This document shows positions 37,818-47,316 of a DNA stretch of 64,000 nt, piece by piece. Both the position numbers and the translations under genes were made by a program. Origin of the DNA: Scleroderma bovista (lineage: Eukaryota; Basidiomycota; Agaricomycetes; Boletales; Sclerodermataceae); the NCBI GenBank assembly GCA_037178675.1, contig JAYMGJ010000194.1, positions 80,679 through 144,678 of the forward strand. The letters are read 5' to 3'. Under the pieces are notes generated by a model that worked only from the letters and a program-made list of their open reading frames with translations, was not told the origin of the DNA and made no database searches. How positions within the stretch are numbered: the stretch's first letter is position 1; each line of letters opens with the position of its first letter.

Positions 37818-39447
37818 TCAACGTTTCGGGGTCGCCTTCGAAAAAATTTCAGTAACTCGGTGGACGGAAAACAGGTCAGGATTCTTACCTGATGGGTCAG
37901 CGTGTGACCTTCCTCGCCGTGCTAGTTTGTGCCCGTGTGATCGCAATCGAACGGTAATTGGCGAGCTACTACTCCGCAGTGGTGATAAGGTCGCCGCAGT
38001 AGTTGATGTTGACGTTTGAGCTTGTAGGGCAACATGCTGTAGATTAACAGGCTGTGGCAGGACGTAGCTGTTTCCACCATGGTGATGCTTATCCTGAGGA
38101 ACAAATTGGTTCCCTTGAATAGACGAGAACCGTACGTGGGTCATGCCGTCGACGTTGTAATCATACATTGTATATCGGAACTGCCAGTTCCTGTCCGCGA
38201 CTGGTGAAACACGTGAATGAGGGTGTAATCCATAGGCTCCATTCCAGCCCGAAGATGGTTTTGCAGGTGGTGGTGGGACCTCGATGATGAGTTGAGCATT
38301 GAAGTACGCGGGTGAGCTCGATTCAAGAAGGGTGACCATTACATGCCATGTACCACCACTTCGGATTTTTCCTCGCGTCCCGTTCAAACACGGGGCATCG
38401 GTATCAAAGAAGGTGATACACCACATCCGTCCTGTTCGGTAAATGCCCGTGTAAGTTACATACCAAGGCAAGTGACTGGATGGTATTACCAGATGCAATG
38501 AACTCCACACTTACTCTACCCACAGCTCGCATTCGTCGCTGCCAGAGCATAACATCAAACTTCACGATGAACGCACCGTCTTGGGCAGACTCCGTCACCC
38601 AGACTTCGTCAGGTGGCCTTGAGCCGAGTAAGAGCGAATCGGATGCTGTCGAAACATTTATACGTCATACCTCCTGCAGACCCTGATACACGTGCATACC
38701 TGCGTGCAATGAAGAGACCCTGAGACCATGGACACCTTGAAACGGGGGCCTCTTAACGCGAAGAGCATGAAATAACGACTGATTGGAGCTGACAAGGCAA
38801 GCCCGCCTTACATCCGACACTGCAGCTAACCCGAGCTGTCCAGCAAACGTCAACAGTGCAACGAGCAGCTCCTGACGATAGTTGACGATTGCCCAATATA
38901 TGGGTGTGTGATCTGCCACAAACCGCTCCTGCAAAATTTCGGGCAGAGCAATTCTGCGCTCCGCACATGTGTTGGCACAAGAGGAGAGGACTTCGTGTGA
39001 GCCCCGCGAGGTGCCAGCATTAGGCTGGCAGCGTGGAATGACAAGGTCGTGGATAATGGTTAGGACGGACTGACGAACATGTTTAGCCGACCTCGCAGAA
39101 GTGAACGGGAGAAGAGACAGCCATGAGCTGCTGGAACGTTGACGCGGCTTCTGCAGACGCGATCGACCGGTACGGGTTGGAAGCGTCGTATGAAGGTCGC
39201 CTGAAGGGCGAGAAGACAAAGATCGATCACTATCACTATGGAGTCGGGGAGAGAGTGGGCACGATTGTCCTATAGTTTGACCATTCGGCGCTGCGGGATG
39301 TACCGTCGAGGACGAGGCGGTGGGTTGAGGCAGCCCCTCGTTAGGTGGATTCAAAGGTATTGCATCATACGCAGGAGGCGAGTCGACTTCTCCGGGAGTA
39401 TGGGCGAAACCATGTTTTTCCGGTGTAATTATAACCATCTGCGACAA
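37818..39447 (-). CDS. Unrecognised protein with ankyrin-like segment
   Basis: Three exons (39447-38700, 38645-38490, 38431-37818), phase-consistent, 505 residues. The first 110 residues are Pro/Ser-rich and probably disordered. Around residues 170-205, DHTPIYWAIVNYRQELLVAL has the look of one ankyrin-type repeat. The middle (DEVWVTESAQDGAFIVKFDV to TWHVMVTLLESSSPAYFNAQ) alternates hydrophobic residues as in a beta-rich domain. The C-terminus is basic and low-complexity. It has no signal peptide or clear membrane span. I recognise the general type as a conserved basidiomycete hypothetical but cannot assign a function. Confidence 0.7.
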
Positions 39448-40038
39448 ATGGTAATAGTTTAGAGGAGGATATAGACGTGGAAGTCCAGTGTCATCGGCTC
39501 ACGAGGACGAATGAGGTTCGGGGTTAGTTAGCGCTCACCTCGGTCAACTACTGTCCGTAGTCCATCATGTAAGGTTGCTGTGGACATCGTCACATGAATG
39601 CTATGGGGTCAAACTTGGCAGATCGGCGGCAGTGTCTTCAGCGCTCACCTATTACTGTATTACACCTTCCACTGGCCGCCGGTACTAGCTCAAAGACCGG
39701 TGTTGTGTCCAAGTTGTAGCTTGTGAAAAACATGCCCACTACTCGCCGCGACTCAGCAAGCTCGAAGGTGGCTCCAGTTTCTTGGACGTTGCTTCCGCTG
39801 AAACGGTCTTTTCATTTTCGATTCCTCTTCTTATGACGGTTTGTCTTAGGCAAAACAAAGACTCAGAAGAAAGAAGACAGTTTGAAGCAAGATTCCTCTT
39901 CTCAAGATTCCGCTGTCGTCACCCAACTAGTATCTCATTCCAACCCGAAAGTTACTGTCAATTTAAGAATCTCTTCCCTCTCTAACGAAGTCTAGACCCA
40001 TCGTGCGTACATAGAGTCCAATCCCTTCACGATGCATC
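39448..40038. other. Intergenic region, nothing seen
   Basis: About 590 bp. Only short ORFs without features. Confidence 0.35.
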
Positions 40039-40990
40039 CTAAGTATGTGCTGCTAATGAATTAGCGCGCCTAGCACCAACCACTCCCTTCCATCTTTGCA
40101 TATCCCCACTCTCTGACCTCAGGTTTGACCCGTCTCCTGGACATCTGTTGTATCGAAAAATTGGTGAGGTTCCAACAGGTATACCGTTTTTATGCATCAT
40201 CTTAGTAAGGTAGATCGAATGAACTGATCTCTGGTTTTTGGAGATGTCTTGTTTCACCTGAGTTTGTCTTCGGAATGTTATCATACGTTTTGTACATCCG
40301 CACTCACAACGGATACATGTGTCTAGCTCGCAGCACTGTATAGTCACATGGGAACACATCGTCACGGGGCTGTCGTAAACTGGGCAGAGATCATGCATAT
40401 GGGCAAGTATTCTTGGACGCTCGGAGTTTGCTTCACAGATCCAACCTGACTTTGTGCGTTGGTTCTCGCTGTAACCGCTACGAGGAGCCGCCAGCGAATT
40501 TGGTACAACACTATCACTTCTCTTCCTTGGAGAGGATGCAGATCTGGAACCTCCAAGGAGGGATGGTGTCACAGAGTGAGACACCTGCTTCGTAGATCCC
40601 GGAGCCGATGTAATGGCCATCTCTTGTTCACCAGGAGGCCCACTGCGTGATATCACTGGCGAGTTTGCACCGGATACGAAGGCCCGACGGCGAGGAGAAT
40701 TGGAAGTAGAAGAGCGAACACTAAAGTTCATAGAATGCTCCAGTACGGTGGCTCGTCACCTGCTCGTGTCCATTGAAGGGCTTTGCACAACTCTTCGAAG
40801 GCGTCATGCAACGGAAAGCTCAGTAAGTAATAGCCACACGTTCCGTCATTCGATGTCAAATCTTCGAACTGTGATTGATCAAATTTCGAACCGAAGCGAA
40901 GTAGGTCACCCACTGCCTTGGCCATACATGATATGTAGTTGATTCCTTCGTCAGTTAGCACCTTCAGTTGCAGACCAGGGCTTACAGTAA
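40039..40990 (-). CDS. Low-confidence coding region of unknown function
   Basis: Two minus-strand frames may be exons of one gene. The upstream frame ends at 40731 (LKVLTDEGINYISCMAKAVG at its start, near 40965). The downstream frame 40731-40039 begins NFSVRSSTSNSPRRRAFVSG and is Ser/Arg/Pro-rich for its first 110 codons. A tag acceptor precedes the upstream exon. The splice phase between the two frames is not convincing, and no domain is recognised. Confidence 0.3.
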
Positions 40991-41352
40991 GCTTATCTAC
41001 GGGATAAATTTTTCACATGGAGCTTGCAGTCTCCTCCAGGCTCGGGGATTTGAACGGTCACACGGTCGATGAAATCTTACCTCACTCATCAGTGGTGGCC
41101 CCTTTCATGATGATATCAGATACATACTTATCGCCTCACGTCACACCCAGCGGAATTGAAGGGCCCGCCACCGGGAGCTGATCACCATTGTTGGAATGAT
41201 GTGGATGCTAAAAATAAGGCCTATTTTGTATAGGTCGGGTCACGTGCTACTGTTGGACGCTGTCTACATTACATAAACGTGTTTGCGTTAGCCGAGAAAA
41301 AGTGCACAAAATAGTCCCGGTTTGGTTGAGCTTTTGTCGTATTACAGCCTCG

Positions 41353-41369
41353 TCTCCATCCAATCAGAA
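41353..41369 (+). repeat. Left target-site duplication of SINE (17 bp)
   Basis: The 17 bases TCTCCATCCAATCAGAA are repeated exactly at 41980-41996, bracketing the tRNA-headed element. This is the length expected of LINE-mediated insertion. Confidence 0.8.
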
Positions 41370-41979
41370 GTGGGGGTCGGGTGGTCTAGCGGTTACCCCC
41401 GGCTGCCTTTGTGCAGTGAGTTGCTTGTTCAACTCCCCCCCAAGCCCATTTTTACTGCTACTTGCCGTCATGGGAATCACAATGACATCACAACCAAGGG
41501 TGAACTGGAGGGCCCTACGAGATTAGTGTGGGCAATGGATGGGATAATGGGAGCTATATGCCAAGTTTAGCGATGGGACCAGTCCTCAAAGTTGGCCGTG
41601 GGAGTTAGGAGGGGTCACCCCGACCAGGCGCGAACCTGGATTAAAATACTAGCCAAAAACTAACTTACCAGCCACCACCAGCACCTCCACCTAAGTGAGC
41701 CGTCCGAGAATAGTATTCACACCTCTCTGGCCAGTCGGAACAGGCGGGTGGGACAAACCTCTAATGGTGGTCAGGGAGCCTTTAATGGGCAGTTACCTAA
41801 TTGGTTTGGTGACTAGGGTTAACCCAGTAGCGGGGGGTTACAAGTGCGAGTGAGGTGTTTCTAGGGCTTCATGGACACAGGTGGAAATTAGATAATCTCA
41901 CTCCAACCAGCCGTGTCTTACTCAGATTTTCTCTGTTGTTGCTTACACGGGATATAAATAAAGATGTTCTCTCTCTCTC
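41370..41979 (+). mobile_element. tRNA-derived SINE with CT-repeat tail
   Basis: About 610 bp lie between identical 17-bp direct repeats. The 5' end has a polymerase III A-box-like sequence (TGGTCTAGCGG, 41382-41392), close to the D-arm of eukaryotic tRNA-Glu/Asp, and a B-box-like GTTCAACTCC at 41427-41436. The body is non-coding and includes an inverted B-box-like sequence near 41625-41640. The 3' end after GATATAAATAAAGATGTT is a CT dinucleotide run instead of poly-A. This combination fits a non-autonomous retroposon; the partner LINE is not in the window. Confidence 0.75.
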
Positions 41980-41996
41980 TCTCCATCCAATCAGAA
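41980..41996 (+). repeat. Right target-site duplication of SINE (17 bp)
   Basis: Exact copy of 41353-41369, immediately after the CT-repeat tail. The first TC could belong to the tail, so the duplication is 15-17 bp. Confidence 0.8.
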
Positions 41997-42061
41997 TATT
42001 GCTGAGTATTCAAAAACCCAGGTGCGACCTCGGACCGAGATTGGGGCGAATAGAGTACTAA

Positions 42062-42170
42062 GAGTCAGTATGGTATGCTCGCGCTGACCTCGGGTAACCT
42101 GGGTTCCTGGTCATTACCTTGGTAAAGGTGATTAGTAACACTAGTCGGAATTTGAAGATTTGAGTACCAG
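42062..42170 (+). repeat. Left terminal inverted repeat of PIF/Harbinger element
   Basis: 109 bp, beginning GAGTCAGTA and ending GAGTACCAG. It matches the reverse complement of 45543-45651 with about nine mismatches by eye (around 92 percent). Confidence 0.9.
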
Positions 42171-42328
42171 CTGGCACCATGGTGCCGTGCAACGGAGTTT
42201 GTAAATTATGCTGCTCCGACGCTGCTCCGACGATGATGGATAATGATCCCCTGGAACCCTTGCTCCTGATTATCGCAGCACTAGCAACTATCATCGGTCA
42301 GTGTTGCCTGGAACTCATCGTAGAAGAT

Positions 42329-43983
42329 ATGCCTTCGAATTGGGATGAAGAAGAAAAAGCGGCTCTCATTTCCTTTCTCCTTGAACAGAAACGCACCGGC
42401 AAGATGGGCGATGGGGCTTTCAAGCAGGCTACTATGACCGCTGCTGCTGCCCACCTCGCAGAGTTGTTTCCTAACCCAAAAGGAGGCCCAAAGAATGCTG
42501 AACAGTGCAAAAGGCAGATCGGCACTGTACGTAGTCCTGATCATTCTATCTGACCATTCATCAACTGACCATCGCAATACAGCTCAAAGCGGTGATGAGG
42601 GATATCAACCAATGGCGCAGCAGGTCAGGTGTGCATTGGGACAATGTAACTGGGGCATCAGTTAGTACAGTGGCTGAGAAACAGGACTTCAAGGAATGGT
42701 TGAAGGTACAACTACACCTTTTATATATCTAGCTCAAAATTAATAACAGTCGATGACAGGAACGACCTGGGAATTCGATGCGTCATTTTGAAGTCCATGG
42801 ATGGCCCCATCTTGAAGCGATGGAGGCATTGTTTCCCAATGACCAAGCCCGTGGTTGTCGTGCATACAATCCTGCCTCTATGGCTGCTACCGCATCCACA
42901 CCTCTTGTCTCCGGTGTCTCCACTGGGCCTGGTGTCTCTGGTGTCTCTATGGGGCCCGGTGTCCCTGGTGTCTCCACTGGGCCTGGTGTCTCTATGGGGC
43001 CTGGTGTCCCTGGTGTCTCCACCGGGCCAGGTGTCTCTGGCATTCCCCCCAGCCACACTGGTTCTAACTATGGATCTACTGCTGCTTCCATGCCTGGTGT
43101 CTCTGGCATTCCCTCCAGTCACATCAGTTCCAACTACAGGTCTACTGCTGCATCCATGCCTGGTCTCCCTGGTGCCTACACTGGGCCTGGTGTTTCTGGT
43201 ATTCGTCACATCAGTTCCAACTATGGCGCATCTACAAATTCCTCCAGCCATACTTCAAGCAATCTGCTCATGACCCCATCTGTTTCTGCTGCTCCATTAC
43301 ATCTCCCGCCTCCTTGGTTTGGAAGTCCTCCCTCCAGTAGCGTCAGAGGTGATGAAATGATGAGGAAGGCTGCCAATTTCGACATGCAGCCCCAGACGTT
43401 CCAGCCCCAGACGTTCATACCACAGATGTATTCATCTGGTCCTTTGATGCAATCTCCAGCTTCTCCTGTGGCATACCTCGACTCCGGCACTCCTTCAGCT
43501 ACAAGTTCTGCTTTATCAAGCAGGAAGCGCTCTCATGCAGAGGCAAGTGCTGACTCTGGTTTTCGCTTGGGAGAATCACACGTCCCATCTGCACAAGCTG
43601 CACTTCAGACTCTCTCCCTCAGGGACAATGGAGAACGTTCTTTGAAGAGGGCAAGGAAGAAGGACCAATCTTCTAGTACACCGGCTCTACTTGTTGGGGT
43701 ACAAGGCTCCTTAACATACTTGGGTTCTGTTATCACCGCCTCATCTCCGGTTGCTGCTCAGCAAAGGCGCTCAGATCAAATCCAAGCCGCTTGTGCGATG
43801 CTTGAAGAGCGTGATGGAGACCTCCCCATAGATGTCAAAATCGCCACGATGGAGGCTTTTCGTGTTGGTGAAGGTGTGATTGATTTGTATATGCTGTCGC
43901 ATGACAAGGACCTTCGTAGAAAATGGTTGCAGACCTGTCTTCATAACCTCGAACTTTTACCAATGAGTTACACATTCGTCTAG
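42329..43983 (+). CDS. Myb/SANT-like transposon protein (PIF accessory)
   Basis: Exons 42329-42526, 42583-about 42704 and from about 42760 to the stop at 43983. The first 100 residues form a Myb/SANT-like DNA-binding domain (SNWDEEEKAALISFLLEQKR and AEQCKRQIGT, then LKAVMRDINQWRSRSGVHWD). Next comes a Gly/Val/Ser/Pro tandem-repeat segment (repeats of STGPGVSGV type, DNA 42900-43050), then a Pro/Gln-rich stretch. It ends with a helical segment with KLATMEAFRVG-like character. In PIF/Harbinger transposons this partner binds the transposase and the element ends and is needed for nuclear import and mobility. An upstream in-frame ATG at 42179 is possible, but 42329 opens directly into the domain. 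Confidence 0.8.
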
Positions 43984-44135
43984 CTTGTAGCCTGTAGTTG
44001 TATCACAATTTGTGCGCTGTACTCTCGAATCTCGTTGCAATTCATGTGCTTGTCTCGTTCGTGTCCATGAAATAATGTTTGGCAGTTGATTCAAAGTACT
44101 AAAACAATTTCGGACGGTATACAGAATCAATTTAA

Positions 44136-45514
44136 CTACCTTTCCCGGTCATGTAGATATTGCTGGTAGTCGTTCCACATTGCTTCAGCAATATCATCGC
44201 GAACAGTCTTGATGGAGGGCTGGTCGAGGCTGGAAAGTTCATCTTCTCCCGCATCCTCTTCTAGTGGCCCCACCCCATCTTCCGGCTCATCATCATCACC
44301 TCCCTCCATACCTTCACCACCTCTCACATCTCCCTGTTCTGCAGCAGACGTCCAATCTTGTATAGCGTCAACGCTTTGGTTCTGGTTGTGGAATATGATC
44401 AAGTTGTGCAGAACACAGAGTGCAACTGGAATGAGCGCTTGAATCTCGATGGAATATTCAGGTGGGAGAAGGAGAATCCGAAATCGACGTTTGATGACAC
44501 CAAATATTCGCTCGATGACATTGCGTGCAGACGCGTGACACAAATTGAAAAGTTCTTCTCTGTTGGAAGGCCTGTGAAACGAGAATAAGTACATGAATGT
44601 ATTATCCTGTGGACTAGCATACCTCAATGATGCCTGACGCCATTCAGCCAGGTGATAGCAAGTGTTGTGATAAGGCACAAGGATTCCCATTGACGAGGGG
44701 AAACCAGCATCTCCAAGGAAATACTTGCCTGGTGGAATAGTGAGGCTTGACAACCGTGCATCCTGGAAAATCCGGGCATCTGTGGCTGATCCCTCCCAGC
44801 CGGTTAACACGTAGGTAAATTTCATGTCGAAATCACATGTGAACAGACAGTTCTGCGACACAGTGCCCTTTCGGTTATGATATGCGGCATGATCACGGAG
44901 TGGGGGGGCTGCAGGAATATGGCTGCCATCAATGGCACCGATGGCGTCCTTAAAGTAAGGGAAAAAGTGGTAGTTGTTAACGATGTTGGGGTGGACATCA
45001 GTGGTCGAGGACGCGAGTGATATATATTTTGAATAGAATGGCTCTGACGCAAAGATCCCGACCATTTTGCGAAAATACCTAAGTGTAGACACATCAGATA
45101 GACTACAAATAAGAGTATGGAAACATACCTGGAGATTGTATCATTGGATCTCTGAAAACGCTCTCCTACATGCCTGATAGGCAGGCCAGTGATACAGGTG
45201 TACAAAAAAATAGCAAGTTGTTCTTCGAGGGAGACATGTGTCGAGTTTTTGTGGCCATGACTGCGGAGTTCAAGGGCGACTTCTTTGAAGGTGTGTGCAT
45301 CCATACCCAGCTCGCAACGAATGTGATCTGGGTGACCAAGAATGAGTTCAATCAACCACCCCTCGCCAGAGAGCGACGATGTATGGTATGGCCGTGGAGT
45401 CTTGGGGATCTGCTCAGAAAGAAGATCTACCATTAGCTTCGTAAGAATCTGAACAACCATCAGGGCTTTTTCTCGTATGACTTCATAGCAATTTTCTTCA
45501 TCTTTGGCATCCAT
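44136..45514 (-). CDS. HARBI1-like DDE transposase of PIF/Harbinger element
   Basis: Three exons, with introns near 45070-45130 and 44580-44625. An N-terminal helix-turn-helix-like region includes LPIRHVGERFQRSNDTISRY. The DDE nuclease triad is visible: Asp in DAIGAIDGSHIP, Asp in YFLGDAGFP, and Glu in SARNVIERIFGVIKRRFRIL. The C-terminus has an acidic Glu/Gly/Asp tail and then ends at DYQQYLHDRER. The start at 45514 is preferred because the upstream in-frame ATG at 45553 lies inside the terminal repeat region. No internal stop was noticed, so it may be functional. Confidence 0.87.
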
Positions 45515-45542
45515 GGCTGATATACCCAGTGGCTGGTACTGA

Positions 45543-45651
45543 CTGGTACTCAAATCTTCAAATTCCGACCAGTGTTACTAATCACCTTTACCGAGGTAAT
45601 GGCCAGGAACCCAGTCTACCCGATGACAGCGTGAGCATACCGTACTGACTC
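45543..45651 (-). repeat. Right terminal inverted repeat of PIF/Harbinger element
   Basis: Inverted partner of 42062-42170, 109 bp. Confidence 0.9.
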
Positions 45652-45654
45652 TGA

Positions 45655-47009
45655 ACGGGTGCCCTATGCTGTCCACCACACATCAGTAACTGCGACCGCC
45701 TGACGGGACACAAGCAAACCTTGAATGCAAAACTTGCACCCTCTTTTAACTCTTCCGCTAAGGTGCGATTCTTCTTGATCGCTGTCTTCGTCTGGCTGCT
45801 GTGGAAATTGAACATTACTTCTACAAGTGGGCGGAGCTTGGCCTTGAGCTCGCCACATACTTGAGTGCCACGGATGGTAATCTATATAACACAGTAAAGT
45901 TACATAGTAACGCGGTCAGTATGGGACTTACAAGTTTCGCCAGCTGGGGGGTCCGCGCAAGGTTAACGCCAGTTATCTGACTTGCCTTGGCCCAAGACGC
46001 GTTCAGAAAGGCAGTCTCTTGTGCGTGATCAGGCATAGGACCCTCAGCACACAACCATGCCTGGTAATCTCCAATGGCCGCGATGACGAATTCTTGGGTA
46101 ACGTCGTCGTAGTCCCTGGCACGTGGTTGACCTTTGTGCTCGGTGAGTTTCTGAGCCTTGACAGTAGTTATCTCTTGATCTTCTTCCTCAACCGGTTCCT
46201 GTCGCCTTTTGGCACGGACATCGCTCCTATGTCCACTGAACAACCTGTTTGAATGATGGCGTGACGGACTCACCGGTTGGTGCAGTCAGTCACCGCACCT
46301 TCGGAGCTCGCATGTTCGACACGCCTATCATTAGTCTTCGTGTGCCTGGAAGTCTGTCATTCTGAGGAAAAATCGTGTGGGGGCGGCCCTGCATCCTCGT
46401 CGTCCGAGAAGTTCATTTCTCCCTGCTGTCCTAAATGAGAATAGATCTGAACTACAATAATAAAGAATGCTCACTTCAGTACTGTAGGAAAAATTGTTGC
46501 CAGGAGCTGGCGCCTTGGGAATTCTGCTGTTGCTGTACGTGAGACCCTGCCTAGGCACTCCACTGAGCTTAGAGGGTACAGGACGACTACTAAACTAAAC
46601 AAGCCTTTGTGTCAGAGCGACGCCTCCAAAGAGTTGGGATGACCTACCTGAGTGCCACCATCTTCCTCTTCATCGATATCATCCTCCTCGATGCCTCTCC
46701 CTTGGTCACTGTTCTCCTCATCTTCATTCTCGCTCCCTTCCTCTATTAAATGGCGGCGGCGGCGGCGTTCACGGTCCTTCTGGGCCTTGGCATCATGGCG
46801 GTGAACCGTCTCTTCACGTTCGTGCGCTGCCTGCCTCACTTTTTCCAATGGTCGGCGAACCTGACCACCAGGATCTTAAAAAAAAAAACTTTGTCAGCAG
46901 TGATCAGTGTTGTTGTTTGGTCAGACTAACCTTTATAGTTCTCTTTGTCAACGGGGCGAAAGACTGCATTGGCTGAGGCTTGCATGTGATTAGAGCTGGG
47001 AGGGTGCAT
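45655..47009 (-). pseudogene. DUF6532-type gene cut by the PIF/Harbinger insertion
   Basis: The gene starts at 47009 (exon 47009-46931, then an exon reading DPGGQVRRPLEKVRQAAHER with a charged, Glu/Arg-rich stretch). The DUF6532-like core follows: FVIAAIGDYQAWLCAEGPMP, ASWAKASQITGVNL, RGTQVCGELKAKLRP-like sequence split by an intron, and TKTAIKKNRTLAEELKEGAS. DUF6532 is abundant in agaricomycetes and its function is unknown. Shortly after the core, coding sequence stops at the right end of the transposon. No matching C-terminal half was found on the far side, so the gene is disrupted. Confidence 0.65.
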
Positions 47010-47316
47010 CTGGAGGGAATTGAATGGGTCAGGTTGTGTTTGAATGATCGATGACAGGTCTTAAATCACCGGTGGTTGGCGTGTGGCTTGTTTGTAGAGA
47101 TCAACAAATGCTGGCGCGACGAACGCGAACCGCGACATGGTCATGGGATAGTCCAAAAATTTAAGTCCCAAAAATTTGTCAAAGTTGACATGGAGTGCCT
47201 ATATGACCATCAACCGCCATCACAGTCGATGGTCCGGTATATTTCAAACCTGTCAAAGGAATAAATTAGTGAGCCCTGGCAGAAATACCAGCAGAGATAC
47301 TGGTGACCTTCGTACC
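47010..47316. other. Short gap, nothing seen
   Basis: About 300 bp between the divergent DUF6532 gene and the Plavaka transposase start. No terminal repeat of the Plavaka element was identified here. Confidence 0.3.

Larger units (their letters stand above)
42062..45651. mobile_element. PIF/Harbinger DNA transposon, complete, two genes
   Basis: The 3590-bp element is bounded by 109-bp inverted repeats and flanked by TAA (42059-42061) and TGA (45652-45654). These fit a decayed 3-bp TWA target duplication typical of the superfamily. It encodes a Myb/SANT-like protein (plus) and a HARBI1-like DDE nuclease (minus), convergently arranged. Both genes look open, so the copy may be young or still active. 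Confidence 0.88.

Noticed and set aside
41376..41440. Possible functional tRNA gene
   Set aside because: A- and B-box-like sequences are present, but the acceptor and anticodon stems do not close into a cloverleaf, and the region lies inside a TSD-flanked element.
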